From assembly GCF_026891975.1 (NCBI RefSeq), contig NZ_JAPTGB010000019.1, positions 1 to 42,852 of the forward strand: 42,852 nt of DNA, read 5' to 3'. This DNA is from Methanocorpusculum petauri. GTDB taxonomy: Archaea; Halobacteriota; Methanomicrobia; Methanomicrobiales; Methanocorpusculaceae. Made by a program: the position numbers and the translations under genes. The stretch's first letter is position 1; each line of letters starts with the position of its first letter. Shown piece after piece: positions 1-8,063 of this stretch. A model generated the notes under the pieces. That model saw only the letters and a program-made list of their open reading frames with translations, did not search any database and was not told the DNA's origin.

Positions 1-92
1 CAACCGCAACCCCGTCAACTCCGGGCTTCGGCGCATTCATTGCACTCGCAGGACTCGGCGCAGTAGCACTCCTCGTACTCCGCAGAAACTAA
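1..92 (+). CDS. S-layer glycoprotein, 3' end only (copy S0)
   Basis: The window opens inside a gene. The 29 readable C-terminal residues are a Thr/Pro stretch, the PGFGAF motif, a hydrophobic segment and a final LRRN, essentially the same as the ends of the five complete S-layer genes in this window. PGF-CTERM signals are known to be processed by an archaeosortase, which removes the helix and attaches the protein to the membrane lipid. The stop codon TAA is at 90-92 and is followed by the same hairpin terminator as in the other copies. Everything upstream lies outside the window, so neither size nor intactness can be judged. Identity as a family member is secure from the anchor and 3' flank. 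Confidence 0.9.
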   Translation, partial: TATPSTPGFGAFIALAGLGAVALLVLRRN

Positions 93-103
93 CTGCGTGC
101 AAC

Positions 104-159
104 AAAAAAGAGAAGAGTAACGATCAGGAGAAATCCTGAGAAACATCACTCTCTCTTTT
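104..159 (+). terminator. Nested hairpin terminator of S0
   Basis: An inner perfect 6-bp stem with a GAAA loop (TCAGGAGAAATCCTGA, 124-139) sits inside an outer pairing between an A/G-rich arm (104-118) and a C/T-rich arm ending in TTTT (148-159). The same structure follows every S-layer gene here. Transcription termination or 3'-end stabilisation is inferred. The rest of 160-442 shows no convincing gene; it is AT-rich spacer before the 3' end of the convergent transporter gene. Confidence 0.7.
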
Positions 160-442
160 CAGAAAAAATATCACAAGCTCTTTTCCAAACACGAACCTGA
201 TAGGACGCGAAGAATGTTGGCACCACCCCGACAAAAACAATCACTGTTCTGGACAAAACGACGTTCGTGTACAACCAAGATAGTCACCTGCAGCTTAGTG
301 TACAATACAGAATCGTGGCATGCGAACCATCTCCCCCCACATTAAAAAACGACACAAGTAGCAAAGTACAGATAGACTAGTCCGTCCAAAAAAAACGTCC
401 CGAAAAAATACACCGACCCTCTCCCCTCACAAAAAAGAAATA

Positions 443-1069
443 TTACTCATGCCCCTCCGCAGCCCGTTCACCATGACCCCGCGTCAGGTAATAGAACACC
501 GGCGTATCCGCAAGAGCAAACACCCACTTCACCACATACTGACTAACCATCATCCACCCCAGATTCGGCACCACTCCCCAGAACCCGATAGTGATAAAGA
601 TCATCGTATCAAACAACTGACTTATCATCGTACTCCCGTTATTTCGCATCCACTTCGGCTCGAACCGTCCACGTAACCAGTGAAACACATGCACATCCAG
701 CGTCTGGGCAACACCATACGCAACAAGAGATGCCAGAACAAACCGGGCACTCGTACCAAGCGTCTCCGCAAACGAACCCTGGAACTCAAGCATATAATCT
801 GCCGGCGGCAGATAAATTGCAATATAGATCAGAATCAGCGAAAAGATCTGCACAATAAAACCCAGATGCACCGTCCGGCGTGCCTCCTCTCTTCCCCATA
901 ACTCACTGATCACATCCGTACACAAAAACGTAATCGGATACGCAATTACCGCAGCAGGAATCTCAATCCATCCAATACAGACAACCTTCGCCGCAATAAT
1001 ATTGGAAACGATCAAACTTACCACAAAAAAACAGGTCAACACAACAAGAGACCGTTCGCTCTTAATCAA
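443..1069 (-). CDS. Queuosine/archaeosine precursor transporter (YhhQ/VUT family)
   Basis: A 208-residue integral membrane protein with about six hydrophobic segments. Family landmarks are an N-terminal helix with an SNIIAAK stretch and a following helix with FLCTDVISELWG, typical of the YhhQ/QPTR (formerly VUT, DUF165) family that imports queuosine precursors. In archaea the likely cargo is preQ0 or a related 7-deazaguanine for archaeosine in tRNA; this is inference. The start is TTG at 1067-1069, preceded on its strand by GGTGAG, and no in-frame ATG fits better. It lies convergent to S0 and downstream of the ABC permease on the same strand (137-base gap), so it may be transcribed alone. Confidence 0.85.
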   Translation of the reverse strand: MIKSERSLVVLTCFFVVSLIVSNIIAAKVVCIGWIEIPAAVIAYPITFLCTDVISELWGREEARRTVHLGFIVQIFSLILIYIAIYLPPADYMLEFQGSFAETLGTSARFVLASLVAYGVAQTLDVHVFHWLRGRFEPKWMRNNGSTMISQLFDTMIFITIGFWGVVPNLGWMMVSQYVVKWVFALADTPVFYYLTRGHGERAAEGHE

Positions 1070-1206
1070 TCATCTCACCATCCAAAGATTCCATTACATT
1101 GGTGCTGAAAGTATATCTCTACTTTCCAAACTGCCCGGAATCAAACCATTACGAAATGTTCCGCAGCATGCAGGATTGCACACACAACATCAAAAAAGAA
1201 AAAAAA

Positions 1207-2625
1207 TTATTGTTCGTTCAGCGCATTGATCGGATCCATGTTTGCCGCACGCCATGCAGGATACAATGCGGACAACAGACCAACCGTCATACCGATCACA
1301 ATTCCCAAAGGAATATACATCAGCACATTCGCTGAAAACGTATAATTCAGTACATCTGCAAGGCTTACCTGGACCTGATCAACAGGAATCCCCATCTGCT
1401 GCATCAAGGCAGCATTCGGATTCAATGTTGTCGCACTCTCCGCAATCATATCACGGGCCTTGAACAAGGCAAAGACCAGACTCAGTACACCGCCGATGAG
1501 AGAACCGACAATCGACATAATGCCTGCCTCACAGAGGAACATCGTCAGAACCTGACGTTTCTTGGTACCAATACTCCGCAGAATACCAATCTCATGTGTT
1601 CGCTGGGTAACTGACATCAGCATCACATTGAAGATACCCACTGCCGCAACCAGCAGTGCAATGGCGCCCATCGACATCATCTCCTTCGACGACGAAGCAA
1701 TAATATCTTTTACCGGCTGTGTTGCAGCACTTGAGTTAGTGATATCCACACGACTGCCCTTTTCATTCAGATATCCGTCAATCCTCTCCTGCATCTCCGG
1801 CGCAGCACTGACATCCTTTACCACCACAACGGCTGACTCGTATCCCTTCGTCAGCATGGAATAGGTGTTAAAGTTCGACTTAAACCAGCTGTCACTTCCG
1901 ACAACACTATTGTCGGATGAGATAACCAGACCCTCACCAGTATTTTTCATGATACCGCTGATCTTCACCTTCACGCTCTTCTGTTGACCGCTCTTGTACA
2001 CTTTGAAGATCAGTTCATCACCAACGGTTACTTCATTCTTCTTCGCAAACTTGGAACCGACTAAAACCTCGCTCTTGACCTTCGGAAATTTTCCAGACTC
2101 CAGCACAAACATTGACGGGAGATACTCATTCTCAATACCGTAAACCGTGACATAACTGCTCCAGAAATCGTTGGGGTCCTTCTGCGGTCGTTTTTTGTCC
2201 GAGTATTCATCCTCCACAATTTCGAAGGTGGACATGGTTGTCTTGTAAGGAATCACCGGATACGGTGCCGTAATCTTACTCAGTTCCCGTATCTGTTTAT
2301 CGGTAATTCCTTCCATCTTCGGTTGAACATATCCTCCGCTGTCAGACACCGTCACAGACGCAACCATCATCCCACCCCCTATGCCGTAATAATTGGTGGA
2401 CTCTTCATACTGGTTCCAAAGATAGGTGTAGTTCACCTGAAGATAGATGGACTCACCGATCTCATTCATCGATTGGAACTGTGAGTTCTCCAGAATTGCT
2501 CCGGACATGCCGGTCGTTGCAATGGCTATAATACCAATCGTAATTCCAAGAATCGCCAGGATGGATCTGAATTTATTCAGCCGGAGATTGCGGAGCGCAA
2601 GCTGAAAAAATATGAGTAGATTCAT
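1207..2625 (-). CDS. ABC transporter permease, MacB/FtsX type
   Basis: A 472-residue protein with the MacB layout. An N-terminal transmembrane helix (about residues 15-42, preceded by LRNLRLNKFRSILAILGI) is followed by a large extracytoplasmic domain (about 45-310) and three C-terminal helices of an FtsX domain, including the motif TQRTHEIGILRSIGTKKRQV. Such permeases work with a cytoplasmic ATPase as mechanotransducers or lipid/protein exporters and do not form a simple channel. The start ATG at 2623-2625 lies 9 bases after the stop of the upstream COG1361-like gene, so the two are very probably co-transcribed. No LolD/MacB-type ATPase gene is adjacent; it must be elsewhere or the complex is unusual. 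Confidence 0.88.
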   Translation of the reverse strand: MNLLIFFQLALRNLRLNKFRSILAILGITIGIIAIATTGMSGAILENSQFQSMNEIGESIYLQVNYTYLWNQYEESTNYYGIGGGMMVASVTVSDSGGYVQPKMEGITDKQIRELSKITAPYPVIPYKTTMSTFEIVEDEYSDKKRPQKDPNDFWSSYVTVYGIENEYLPSMFVLESGKFPKVKSEVLVGSKFAKKNEVTVGDELIFKVYKSGQQKSVKVKISGIMKNTGEGLVISSDNSVVGSDSWFKSNFNTYSMLTKGYESAVVVVKDVSAAPEMQERIDGYLNEKGSRVDITNSSAATQPVKDIIASSSKEMMSMGAIALLVAAVGIFNVMLMSVTQRTHEIGILRSIGTKKRQVLTMFLCEAGIMSIVGSLIGGVLSLVFALFKARDMIAESATTLNPNAALMQQMGIPVDQVQVSLADVLNYTFSANVLMYIPLGIVIGMTVGLLSALYPAWRAANMDPINALNEQ

Positions 2626-2634
2626 GGATGATGA

Positions 2635-3804
2635 TTATTTCCTGGCTCGAAGAACAATACCAAGGGCCACCAGTCCTACAATCGCAAAGGCGGGTACGAG
2701 AACAGGGGTACTTTGTACCGGCGGTTCTTCAGTAGGGGCTGGATCGTAGTCGATGATGTTGACGACGTTCTGTTCCTGATGGTACATGTTCAGCTCATCC
2801 TGATAGGTTACGATGATTGGGACGGTTGTCGGGTTGCCGCTGACAGAGAAGGTAAGTTCAAACTCCCCGTTGTCGTTGCCTTCAATGACTCCGAGTGCTG
2901 CCTGATAGGACCCTTCCGGGATTGCAGGGGGTCCGGCTACGACGACGACGGAGGAGATGTCACGCAGACCAGGATTATAAACGGTTCCGGTAACTTTGTA
3001 CTTGTTTTCATACTTGGTTGCGACAAGATCGGAAATGATGACACTGCTGCTGCCGGTAACATAGACCGGAATTTCAACGGTGCTGGAGTGAACGTTCTTG
3101 CCGTTACGGTAGTCAGACGTCACGATAAGGGTGGTGTCGCCATTGGTGGCGATATCAATTTCAATATCGGTATAGTTGTTAGCTGTGACTGTTCCGAGGA
3201 AGTATCCGTCCTGTTTGCTGGTGATTCCTTCACCACTAATGGAGACAGTGAGGCCGGTGATCTGATAGGCTCGCGGGTTTCCAATCCGGAGTTTGTATTT
3301 GCCCATGCTCCCCTGTGAGATCATGTTCGGTTTTTCGATGAGCTGGATGCTCAGGTCTGAATCATCAATCTCGATGGGGATCTGTACACGAACCGGGTTG
3401 GTGACACTACCCCCACCTTCAACGGTGTAGTCAACGGAGAAGTAGGGATATGCCATGCCGACCGTGGTGGAGCCGGTTGGTTTGATCTGCAGGCTCACGG
3501 ATGTTTCGCCGCCGGCGCCGAGAAGTCCGACCGGAACCATCTGTTTGCTGTTAAGGAACTGGAACTGGCCACCCAGAAGTGCCGGCATGCCGACGTTGAC
3601 CGGAGTGGATCCGACATTTTTCAGAGTAACGGTAAGAATTCCTTCATCTCCGGGGTAGAAGACTTTGGGATCCAAGCTGTATCCTGTTACAATTACCTGA
3701 CCGCTTGTTGTGGTTTCCGCGGCTGTGACATTTCCTGCACAGGAAAATATCAATAGTATGCATACAAGCGTTCCGAAGATCGCTGTGCGAGCGTTTGCTC
3801 TCAT
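2635..3804 (-). CDS. COG1361-like surface protein, membrane anchored
   Basis: A 389-residue protein with a signal peptide (hydrophobic stretch at about 9-28, ending ...GNVTAAE). Several beta-sandwich repeats of the CARDB/NPCBM-associated type follow, including the pattern FYPGDEGILTVTLKNVGSTPV. A Pro-rich stretch, one C-terminal helix and RARK complete the protein. COG1361 proteins are often encoded beside MacB-type ABC genes in methanogens and are thought to be the extracytoplasmic partner. It precedes the permease gene by 9 bases. The anchor lacks PGF and looks like a plain stop-transfer helix. The substrate is unknown. Start ATG 3802-3804; a TATA-like CATATAGA lies about 25 bases upstream on its strand. 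Confidence 0.75.
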   Translation of the reverse strand: MRANARTAIFGTLVCILLIFSCAGNVTAAETTTSGQVIVTGYSLDPKVFYPGDEGILTVTLKNVGSTPVNVGMPALLGGQFQFLNSKQMVPVGLLGAGGETSVSLQIKPTGSTTVGMAYPYFSVDYTVEGGGSVTNPVRVQIPIEIDDSDLSIQLIEKPNMISQGSMGKYKLRIGNPRAYQITGLTVSISGEGITSKQDGYFLGTVTANNYTDIEIDIATNGDTTLIVTSDYRNGKNVHSSTVEIPVYVTGSSSVIISDLVATKYENKYKVTGTVYNPGLRDISSVVVVAGPPAIPEGSYQAALGVIEGNDNGEFELTFSVSGNPTTVPIIVTYQDELNMYHQEQNVVNIIDYDPAPTEEPPVQSTPVLVPAFAIVGLVALGIVLRARK

Positions 3805-3850
3805 ATGAAAGAATCGTTAGTTCTCTATCTATATGAATGTAATCAACAAT

Positions 3851-3863
3851 TTACATTATGTAA
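3851..3863. promoter_or_regulatory. Perfect palindrome upstream of the COG1361/ABC pair
   Basis: TTACATTATGTAA is a perfect 6-1-6 inverted repeat between the HTH gene stop and the start of the 2635-3804 gene, roughly 20 bases upstream of that gene's TATA-like element. On the gene strand GATTACAT occurs again about 22 bases downstream. Operator function is inferred from symmetry and position only. Confidence 0.35.
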
Positions 3864-3871
3864 TCATAAGG

Positions 3872-4357
3872 CTACAATCTTTTTGTAATGGAGTCGACAG
3901 CAGTAAAAACTGCGCCTATCTCCGGTTTCATGATTGCGACGGGTACATCCACGAGCCGTTCGATTAGGGAGGCAAGAATGGGGGCACAGATGATTCCTGC
4001 AGCACCGTCGTATCGCGCCCGAACTGCGGCAAGGATACAGTCATCAAGTGAGTTGGCAGTGTAGCCTTTGATGCGGTATTCGATCCCGCCGACATCAATT
4101 TTTGTTCCTTCGATCTCGTCAAGCAGGAATTTTGCTGCAATGAGGGCGATGAATTTTCCGTGGTGCGGGGAGAAGACGTTGACGATTTTTTTGACGGTGG
4201 ATAAACGGGGGTCGCGTTCACCGGAGGATATTTTGTAGAGAGTTACAGGTGGAATTCCCGTTGCTTCGGAGAGCTGGCGGACTGTCATGCCGCGACGATC
4301 GAGTTCTTCAGAGAGTGCGGTTTTGAAGTCGGTTTCAAATATTCGCTGTTCAAACAT
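3872..4357 (-). CDS. XRE-type HTH transcriptional regulator with C-terminal sensor-like domain
   Basis: A 161-residue protein. Residues about 12-60 form a Cro/XRE helix-turn-helix (MTVRQLSEATGIPPVTLYKI then SSGERDPRLSTVKKI). The C-terminal half (about 95-160), containing GAAGIICAPILASLIERL, resembles the ligand-sensing fold of PrpR-N-like domains and may match COG1356; that part is a recollection. A TATA-like AATATATAC about 30 bases before the ATG (4355-4357) suggests a leaderless or nearly leaderless mRNA. It is divergent from S-layer gene S1, sharing the 380-base intergenic region. It is on the same strand as the COG1361/ABC pair (67-base gap), making it a candidate regulator of either side. 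Confidence 0.75.
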   Translation of the reverse strand: MFEQRIFETDFKTALSEELDRRGMTVRQLSEATGIPPVTLYKISSGERDPRLSTVKKIVNVFSPHHGKFIALIAAKFLLDEIEGTKIDVGGIEYRIKGYTANSLDDCILAAVRARYDGAAGIICAPILASLIERLVDVPVAIMKPEIGAVFTAVDSITKRL

Positions 4358-4430
4358 TCTAATATTATTGTATATAAATTCAGGTATATATTGTACTTTG
4401 GGTTGTTGGTTTTTTGTTTGGGTTTCATTT

Positions 4431-4737
4431 GGTAGGATTCAATATTTGTTTGCGGGGAAGGATTCAATTTGTGTGAGTTTGGTTTGTTGTACTTTCTTCG
4501 TTATTTTTGTTTTGTTTGTATGGGTGTGCCAGTGTTGTTTCGTTGATCGGTGAAGTTTGTTCTGTGTAAAATTCGCGAGGATTCACGGTATTTTTGTGTG
4601 GGATTTGGTAGGATATTTAATGTGATATTTTTTGGATGGGGGTTTACTGGATTTTTTATTTGATATTTTTCAGAGATCTGTAATTTTCCTAAATTTTGTG
4701 TGTGGTGGATTGAATCCTCATTTAGGAGGAATTACAC
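4431..4737 (+). promoter_or_regulatory. S1 leader: tandem AGGATTCAAT boxes, promoter and SD
   Basis: Two direct copies of AGGATTCAAT lie at 4434-4443 (within GGTAGGATTCAAT) and 4459-4468, exactly 25 bp apart and 270 bases before the start codon. A related box fused to a TATA-like element, GGTAGGATATTTAATGTGA, is at 4607-4625, predicting a transcript start near 4645-4650. The inverted copy ATTGAATCCT is at 4709-4718, followed by the Shine-Dalgarno AGGAGG (4724-4729) and TTG (4738). This leader and that of S5 form one sequence type (B). No gene is visible in 4358-4737. Confidence 0.7.
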
Positions 4738-7700
4738 TTGAAAAACATGAAAATAATGGCAATTCTCGCCGTTTTCCTCGTTGCAGTGCTCTGTATGGGA
4801 GCAGTTTCTGCACAAAGCGTGGTAAATGTAGAGAAGGATGCAGCCAATGCACCAGAGATTGGTGAGGGTACTTTCATCCTGATCAACAGTACTGCTGCTA
4901 TTGGAAATGGCGTCACATTCGTACTGAGTGGTGCCAATGATATTGTAACTGATGAAAACAGTCAGATTACGATTACTAAAGCAACTAAACAGGGTACTTA
5001 TTCCAATAATGCTGGATACAACTTTACAGTATTCATGCTGCCGGAAAAGGGATTCATCATTGACACTCCGGAATCAACCGCAAAGGGAACTGTCTTCAAC
5101 TTCAATGTTAGCCAGTTTGGCTACAATGGAAGTATAGTTACAGTAACCTTCGGTGACAATTCCGCAGCTGTAACTAAGACAGTCAATCCCGACAAGACCA
5201 CTGATTACAGTGACATCCTGACCATTGATCACACATATGAAGCAGCAGGTACCTACAAAGTATCCTACACGATCAAATCAGCTGCAGGTGAAGTCCTTGA
5301 ATCTGGCTATGCGGTTGCATCAGTCATTGCACCAACTGCTGAGGTTAACACTGTAGACCACAACGCAACGTTCGTGTACCAGACAGTAAAAGTACTGGAT
5401 GCAACAGGTAACACTGGAAATCCCGTAAAAAAACTGTACTTCTACTCTTCTGACTCTACACCAACTCTGATTGCAACCATGGAATCTTCAACCGGTATAT
5501 ATGACCTCCTTGAAGCAGCAGTTAACGGTCACTACGGTGCATGGTATGGTTCTGAAATTAGTGGTAGCACCCTCCCAACTGATTACATCACCATCTGGTA
5601 CCCAGAAATCTCGCTTAAAGCAGAACTGACCACTGGTAGCAAAGGTGTAACTTCCGGTGACTCTGTCGATGGCAAGACCATCAACAAGAACACACAGGTC
5701 TCTTTCCTCATTGAAGCACCGAACGTTGGTCCGGCAAACATTGCAACCGTAAAGATCGTTTTCACCACCCCTGCCAGTGGTAAGACCACAGCATTTGGTT
5801 ATGATACCCTTGGCGATCCAGTTGACTTCAAGAACATTGGACTGAGCAAAGTTCAGACAGTTGCAAAAGGCACTGGTGTTACAGCCGGTGAAGACGCAGT
5901 TGCAGGAACCTGGACTGCTCAGGCAGAGTTTACCTCACCAAAGGGATTCAGCGACAATGCCAAGAAGACCAACACCATCAGTTTCACCCTGCAGAGCACC
6001 TCCCTTGTACTGACTGCTGCAAAGGACTCCGTCGTCCGTAGCAACCCATTCACCGTCTCGATTCAGGGTGACAGCAAAATGGTCTACTTCATCTATCTTG
6101 ACGGAGCAGACGCAAATGATGCGAATCCGACTCTGCAGTCCGCCCAGTCCGGTATGATTACTGCAGCAATGTCAATTGCAACAATTGGTGGGCAGCCAAT
6201 CTTTGACGGCACTGGCCTTGCAGATACATGGGGCTACTTTGAAACCGATGCATCCGGCAAGCGTACTGTCCAGTACAACACTGCAGCCGACACTGAAGAT
6301 AAAACCTACACCATCAAAGTCTATGAAACCCAGCTGACAAAAACACAGGCTGAATTTGCCGGTGTTGCTGAAGTCAAAGGCATGGACTATGACAGTGTCA
6401 AAGTCAAAGTTGAGAAAGGAGCAGTAACCATCTCCGCATCTGGTGACGGTTCCTACTACATCGGTGACGAAATTAAACTCACCGGAACCAACACCGACAG
6501 CGACTACATCTTCCTGTTCCTGACCGGTCAGAACCTCAATGAGAACGGTATCGTCCTCAAAGATCTGCCGACCAAGACAGCAGCAAAATTCGGTGCAGGT
6601 CAGTATGTATCCGTTAAGACCGATGACACCTGGGAATACAAGTGGGATACTTCCAGAATTGCCCTTGACACAGGAGCATACACTATCTATGCAACCAGCA
6701 AGATCACCAACGGAAAGTCTTCCTCCCCTGAAGATGTCGTAATTAAGAATGGAGATGTCATTGTTAACTCATACACCGCAGTCAAACTCTCTGACTCTGA
6801 GTACGCAACCGTTTCCATCAACCTCAAGCAGCCGTTCCTGTCCGCAGTTCCGTCCGGAACCATTGTCGCAAAGGGTGACAAGATCTACATCCGTGGAACC
6901 GCAGAAGGCGACCCGAGCAACCTGAAACTCTACATCTTCGGCCCGAACTTCTTCGACCCGTACACTATCACCGTAGAGGATGATGGCTCATACGAAAAGA
7001 AGATTGATATCTCATCTACCATGTCCTCGAACCAGTACTTCGTCGTTGTTCAGCACCCGATGTACAACAATGAGTTCGATGCATACCTTGTTGACACTAC
7101 CAACCCGGGCACAACTTTCACCACTGACTCCACTGATCAGTGGGCATTCAAGACCCGCAACACCACCACTGGTGGCGACGCACAGTCCTTCATCGTCTGG
7201 GGCAGCGCAAACAAGCTCCAAGGATCCCAGGCAGCAGATGCACTCACCAAGATGATTGACTCTGCCAACATTGATGATATCTACACGAAACTGACGTTCA
7301 CCGTCGCTGAGCCGTGGATTAAGATCACTAACCCAGGGGACAAGGCAACCGGATCCAAGTTCACCATTTCCGGTACCACCAACCTTGCAGTTGACGACCA
7401 GATTCTCGTTGAAGTGATGTCCTCATCCTTCTCCGCAGTTGACAAGACCTCCACCTCCACCACCTCCGGTGTCTCTCAGACCACGAAGGTCGTTGCAGGC
7501 GAGGGTACTGACAACACCTGGTCTGTCGAAGTTGACACGACCAATTGGAAGCTTGATGAGTACACGATCAAGGTACAGGGTATCGAAGTCGATGTAACCA
7601 CCACGACCAACTTCAACCTTGTCGAGAAGCTTCCGGACACCCCGAAGCCGACCGAGACCGGTGCTCCGGCAACCACCACTGCAACCGCAACTGCAACCAC

Positions 7701-7788
7701 TGCACCGACCCAGACTCCGGGCTTCGGCGCATTCGTGGCACTCGCAGGACTCGGCGCAGTAGCACTCCTCGTACTCCGCAGAAACTAA
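4738..7788 (+). CDS. S-layer glycoprotein, PGF-CTERM anchored (copy S1)
   Basis: A 1016-residue precursor. The signal peptide (residues 1-25, ending GAVSA) is followed by a variable N-terminal part with a PKD-like segment near residues 130-200 (FGDNS...YEAAGTYKVSY). The shared framework then begins with WYPEISLKAEL, DGKTINKN, AAKDSVVRSNPFTV, GDGSYYIGDEIKLTGTN, VKLSDSEYAT and KLQGSQAADALTKMID. The end is a Thr-rich linker, PGFGAF, a hydrophobic helix and LRRN. The pattern fits the S-layer glycoproteins of Methanomicrobiales (MEMAR_RS02690-type, from memory). Numerous NxS/T sequons and the Thr-rich linker suggest glycosylation. The TTG start is fixed by AGGAGG nine bases away and by identity with the other copies; the ATG three codons in is less likely. 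Together with S0 it runs opposite to S2-S5. Confidence 0.9.
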   Translation: MKNMKIMAILAVFLVAVLCMGAVSAQSVVNVEKDAANAPEIGEGTFILINSTAAIGNGVTFVLSGANDIVTDENSQITITKATKQGTYSNNAGYNFTVFMLPEKGFIIDTPESTAKGTVFNFNVSQFGYNGSIVTVTFGDNSAAVTKTVNPDKTTDYSDILTIDHTYEAAGTYKVSYTIKSAAGEVLESGYAVASVIAPTAEVNTVDHNATFVYQTVKVLDATGNTGNPVKKLYFYSSDSTPTLIATMESSTGIYDLLEAAVNGHYGAWYGSEISGSTLPTDYITIWYPEISLKAELTTGSKGVTSGDSVDGKTINKNTQVSFLIEAPNVGPANIATVKIVFTTPASGKTTAFGYDTLGDPVDFKNIGLSKVQTVAKGTGVTAGEDAVAGTWTAQAEFTSPKGFSDNAKKTNTISFTLQSTSLVLTAAKDSVVRSNPFTVSIQGDSKMVYFIYLDGADANDANPTLQSAQSGMITAAMSIATIGGQPIFDGTGLADTWGYFETDASGKRTVQYNTAADTEDKTYTIKVYETQLTKTQAEFAGVAEVKGMDYDSVKVKVEKGAVTISASGDGSYYIGDEIKLTGTNTDSDYIFLFLTGQNLNENGIVLKDLPTKTAAKFGAGQYVSVKTDDTWEYKWDTSRIALDTGAYTIYATSKITNGKSSSPEDVVIKNGDVIVNSYTAVKLSDSEYATVSINLKQPFLSAVPSGTIVAKGDKIYIRGTAEGDPSNLKLYIFGPNFFDPYTITVEDDGSYEKKIDISSTMSSNQYFVVVQHPMYNNEFDAYLVDTTNPGTTFTTDSTDQWAFKTRNTTTGGDAQSFIVWGSANKLQGSQAADALTKMIDSANIDDIYTKLTFTVAEPWIKITNPGDKATGSKFTISGTTNLAVDDQILVEVMSSSFSAVDKTSTSTTSGVSQTTKVVAGEGTDNTWSVEVDTTNWKLDEYTIKVQGIEVDVTTTTNFNLVEKLPDTPKPTETGAPATTTATATATTAPTQTPGFGAFVALAGLGAVALLVLRRN

Positions 7789-7800
7789 CTGCGTGCAACA

Positions 7801-7856
7801 AAAAAGAGATGAGTAACGATCAGGAGAAATCCTGAGACAAAACAACTCTCTCTTTT
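7801..7856 (+). terminator. Nested hairpin terminator of S1
   Basis: The inner stem-loop TCAGGAGAAATCCTGA (7820-7835) is flanked by an A/G-rich arm from 7801 and ACTCTCTCTTTT (7845-7856). A further T-rich run follows near 7873-7882. It is the same element as after S0. The remaining spacer to 8063 holds only the promoter of the next operon. Confidence 0.7.
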
Positions 7857-8027
7857 CAGAAAAAAATCACCAGCTCTTTTGTTCCCTTGTACGAACCCCC
7901 GCCTCTCTTTTGTACAATATCATCCTGCACCACTGCCCCATATCCGATACGCAGCAATAGATATACTAAACAACACCATTTTACTCAACGAACAATCCTA
8001 ATGTATCTTAAAACACACAATATCAGA

Positions 8028-8041
8028 TAATAATTATAACC
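8028..8041 (+). promoter_or_regulatory. Putative TATA box of the coenzyme M operon
   Basis: TAATTATAAC, centred near 8035, sits about 28 bases upstream of the ATG at 8064. The usual archaeal spacing then puts the transcript start close to the start codon, giving a leaderless or very short leader mRNA. No other good candidate was seen in the AT-rich stretch before the operon. Confidence 0.45.
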
Positions 8042-8063
8042 CCATACAGCCTATCAGAAAGAG

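Noticed and set aside
4354-7885. S-layer units as transposon-like mobile elements
   Set aside because: No transposase, terminal inverted repeats or target-site duplications were found; shared ends are better explained by duplication and gene conversion.
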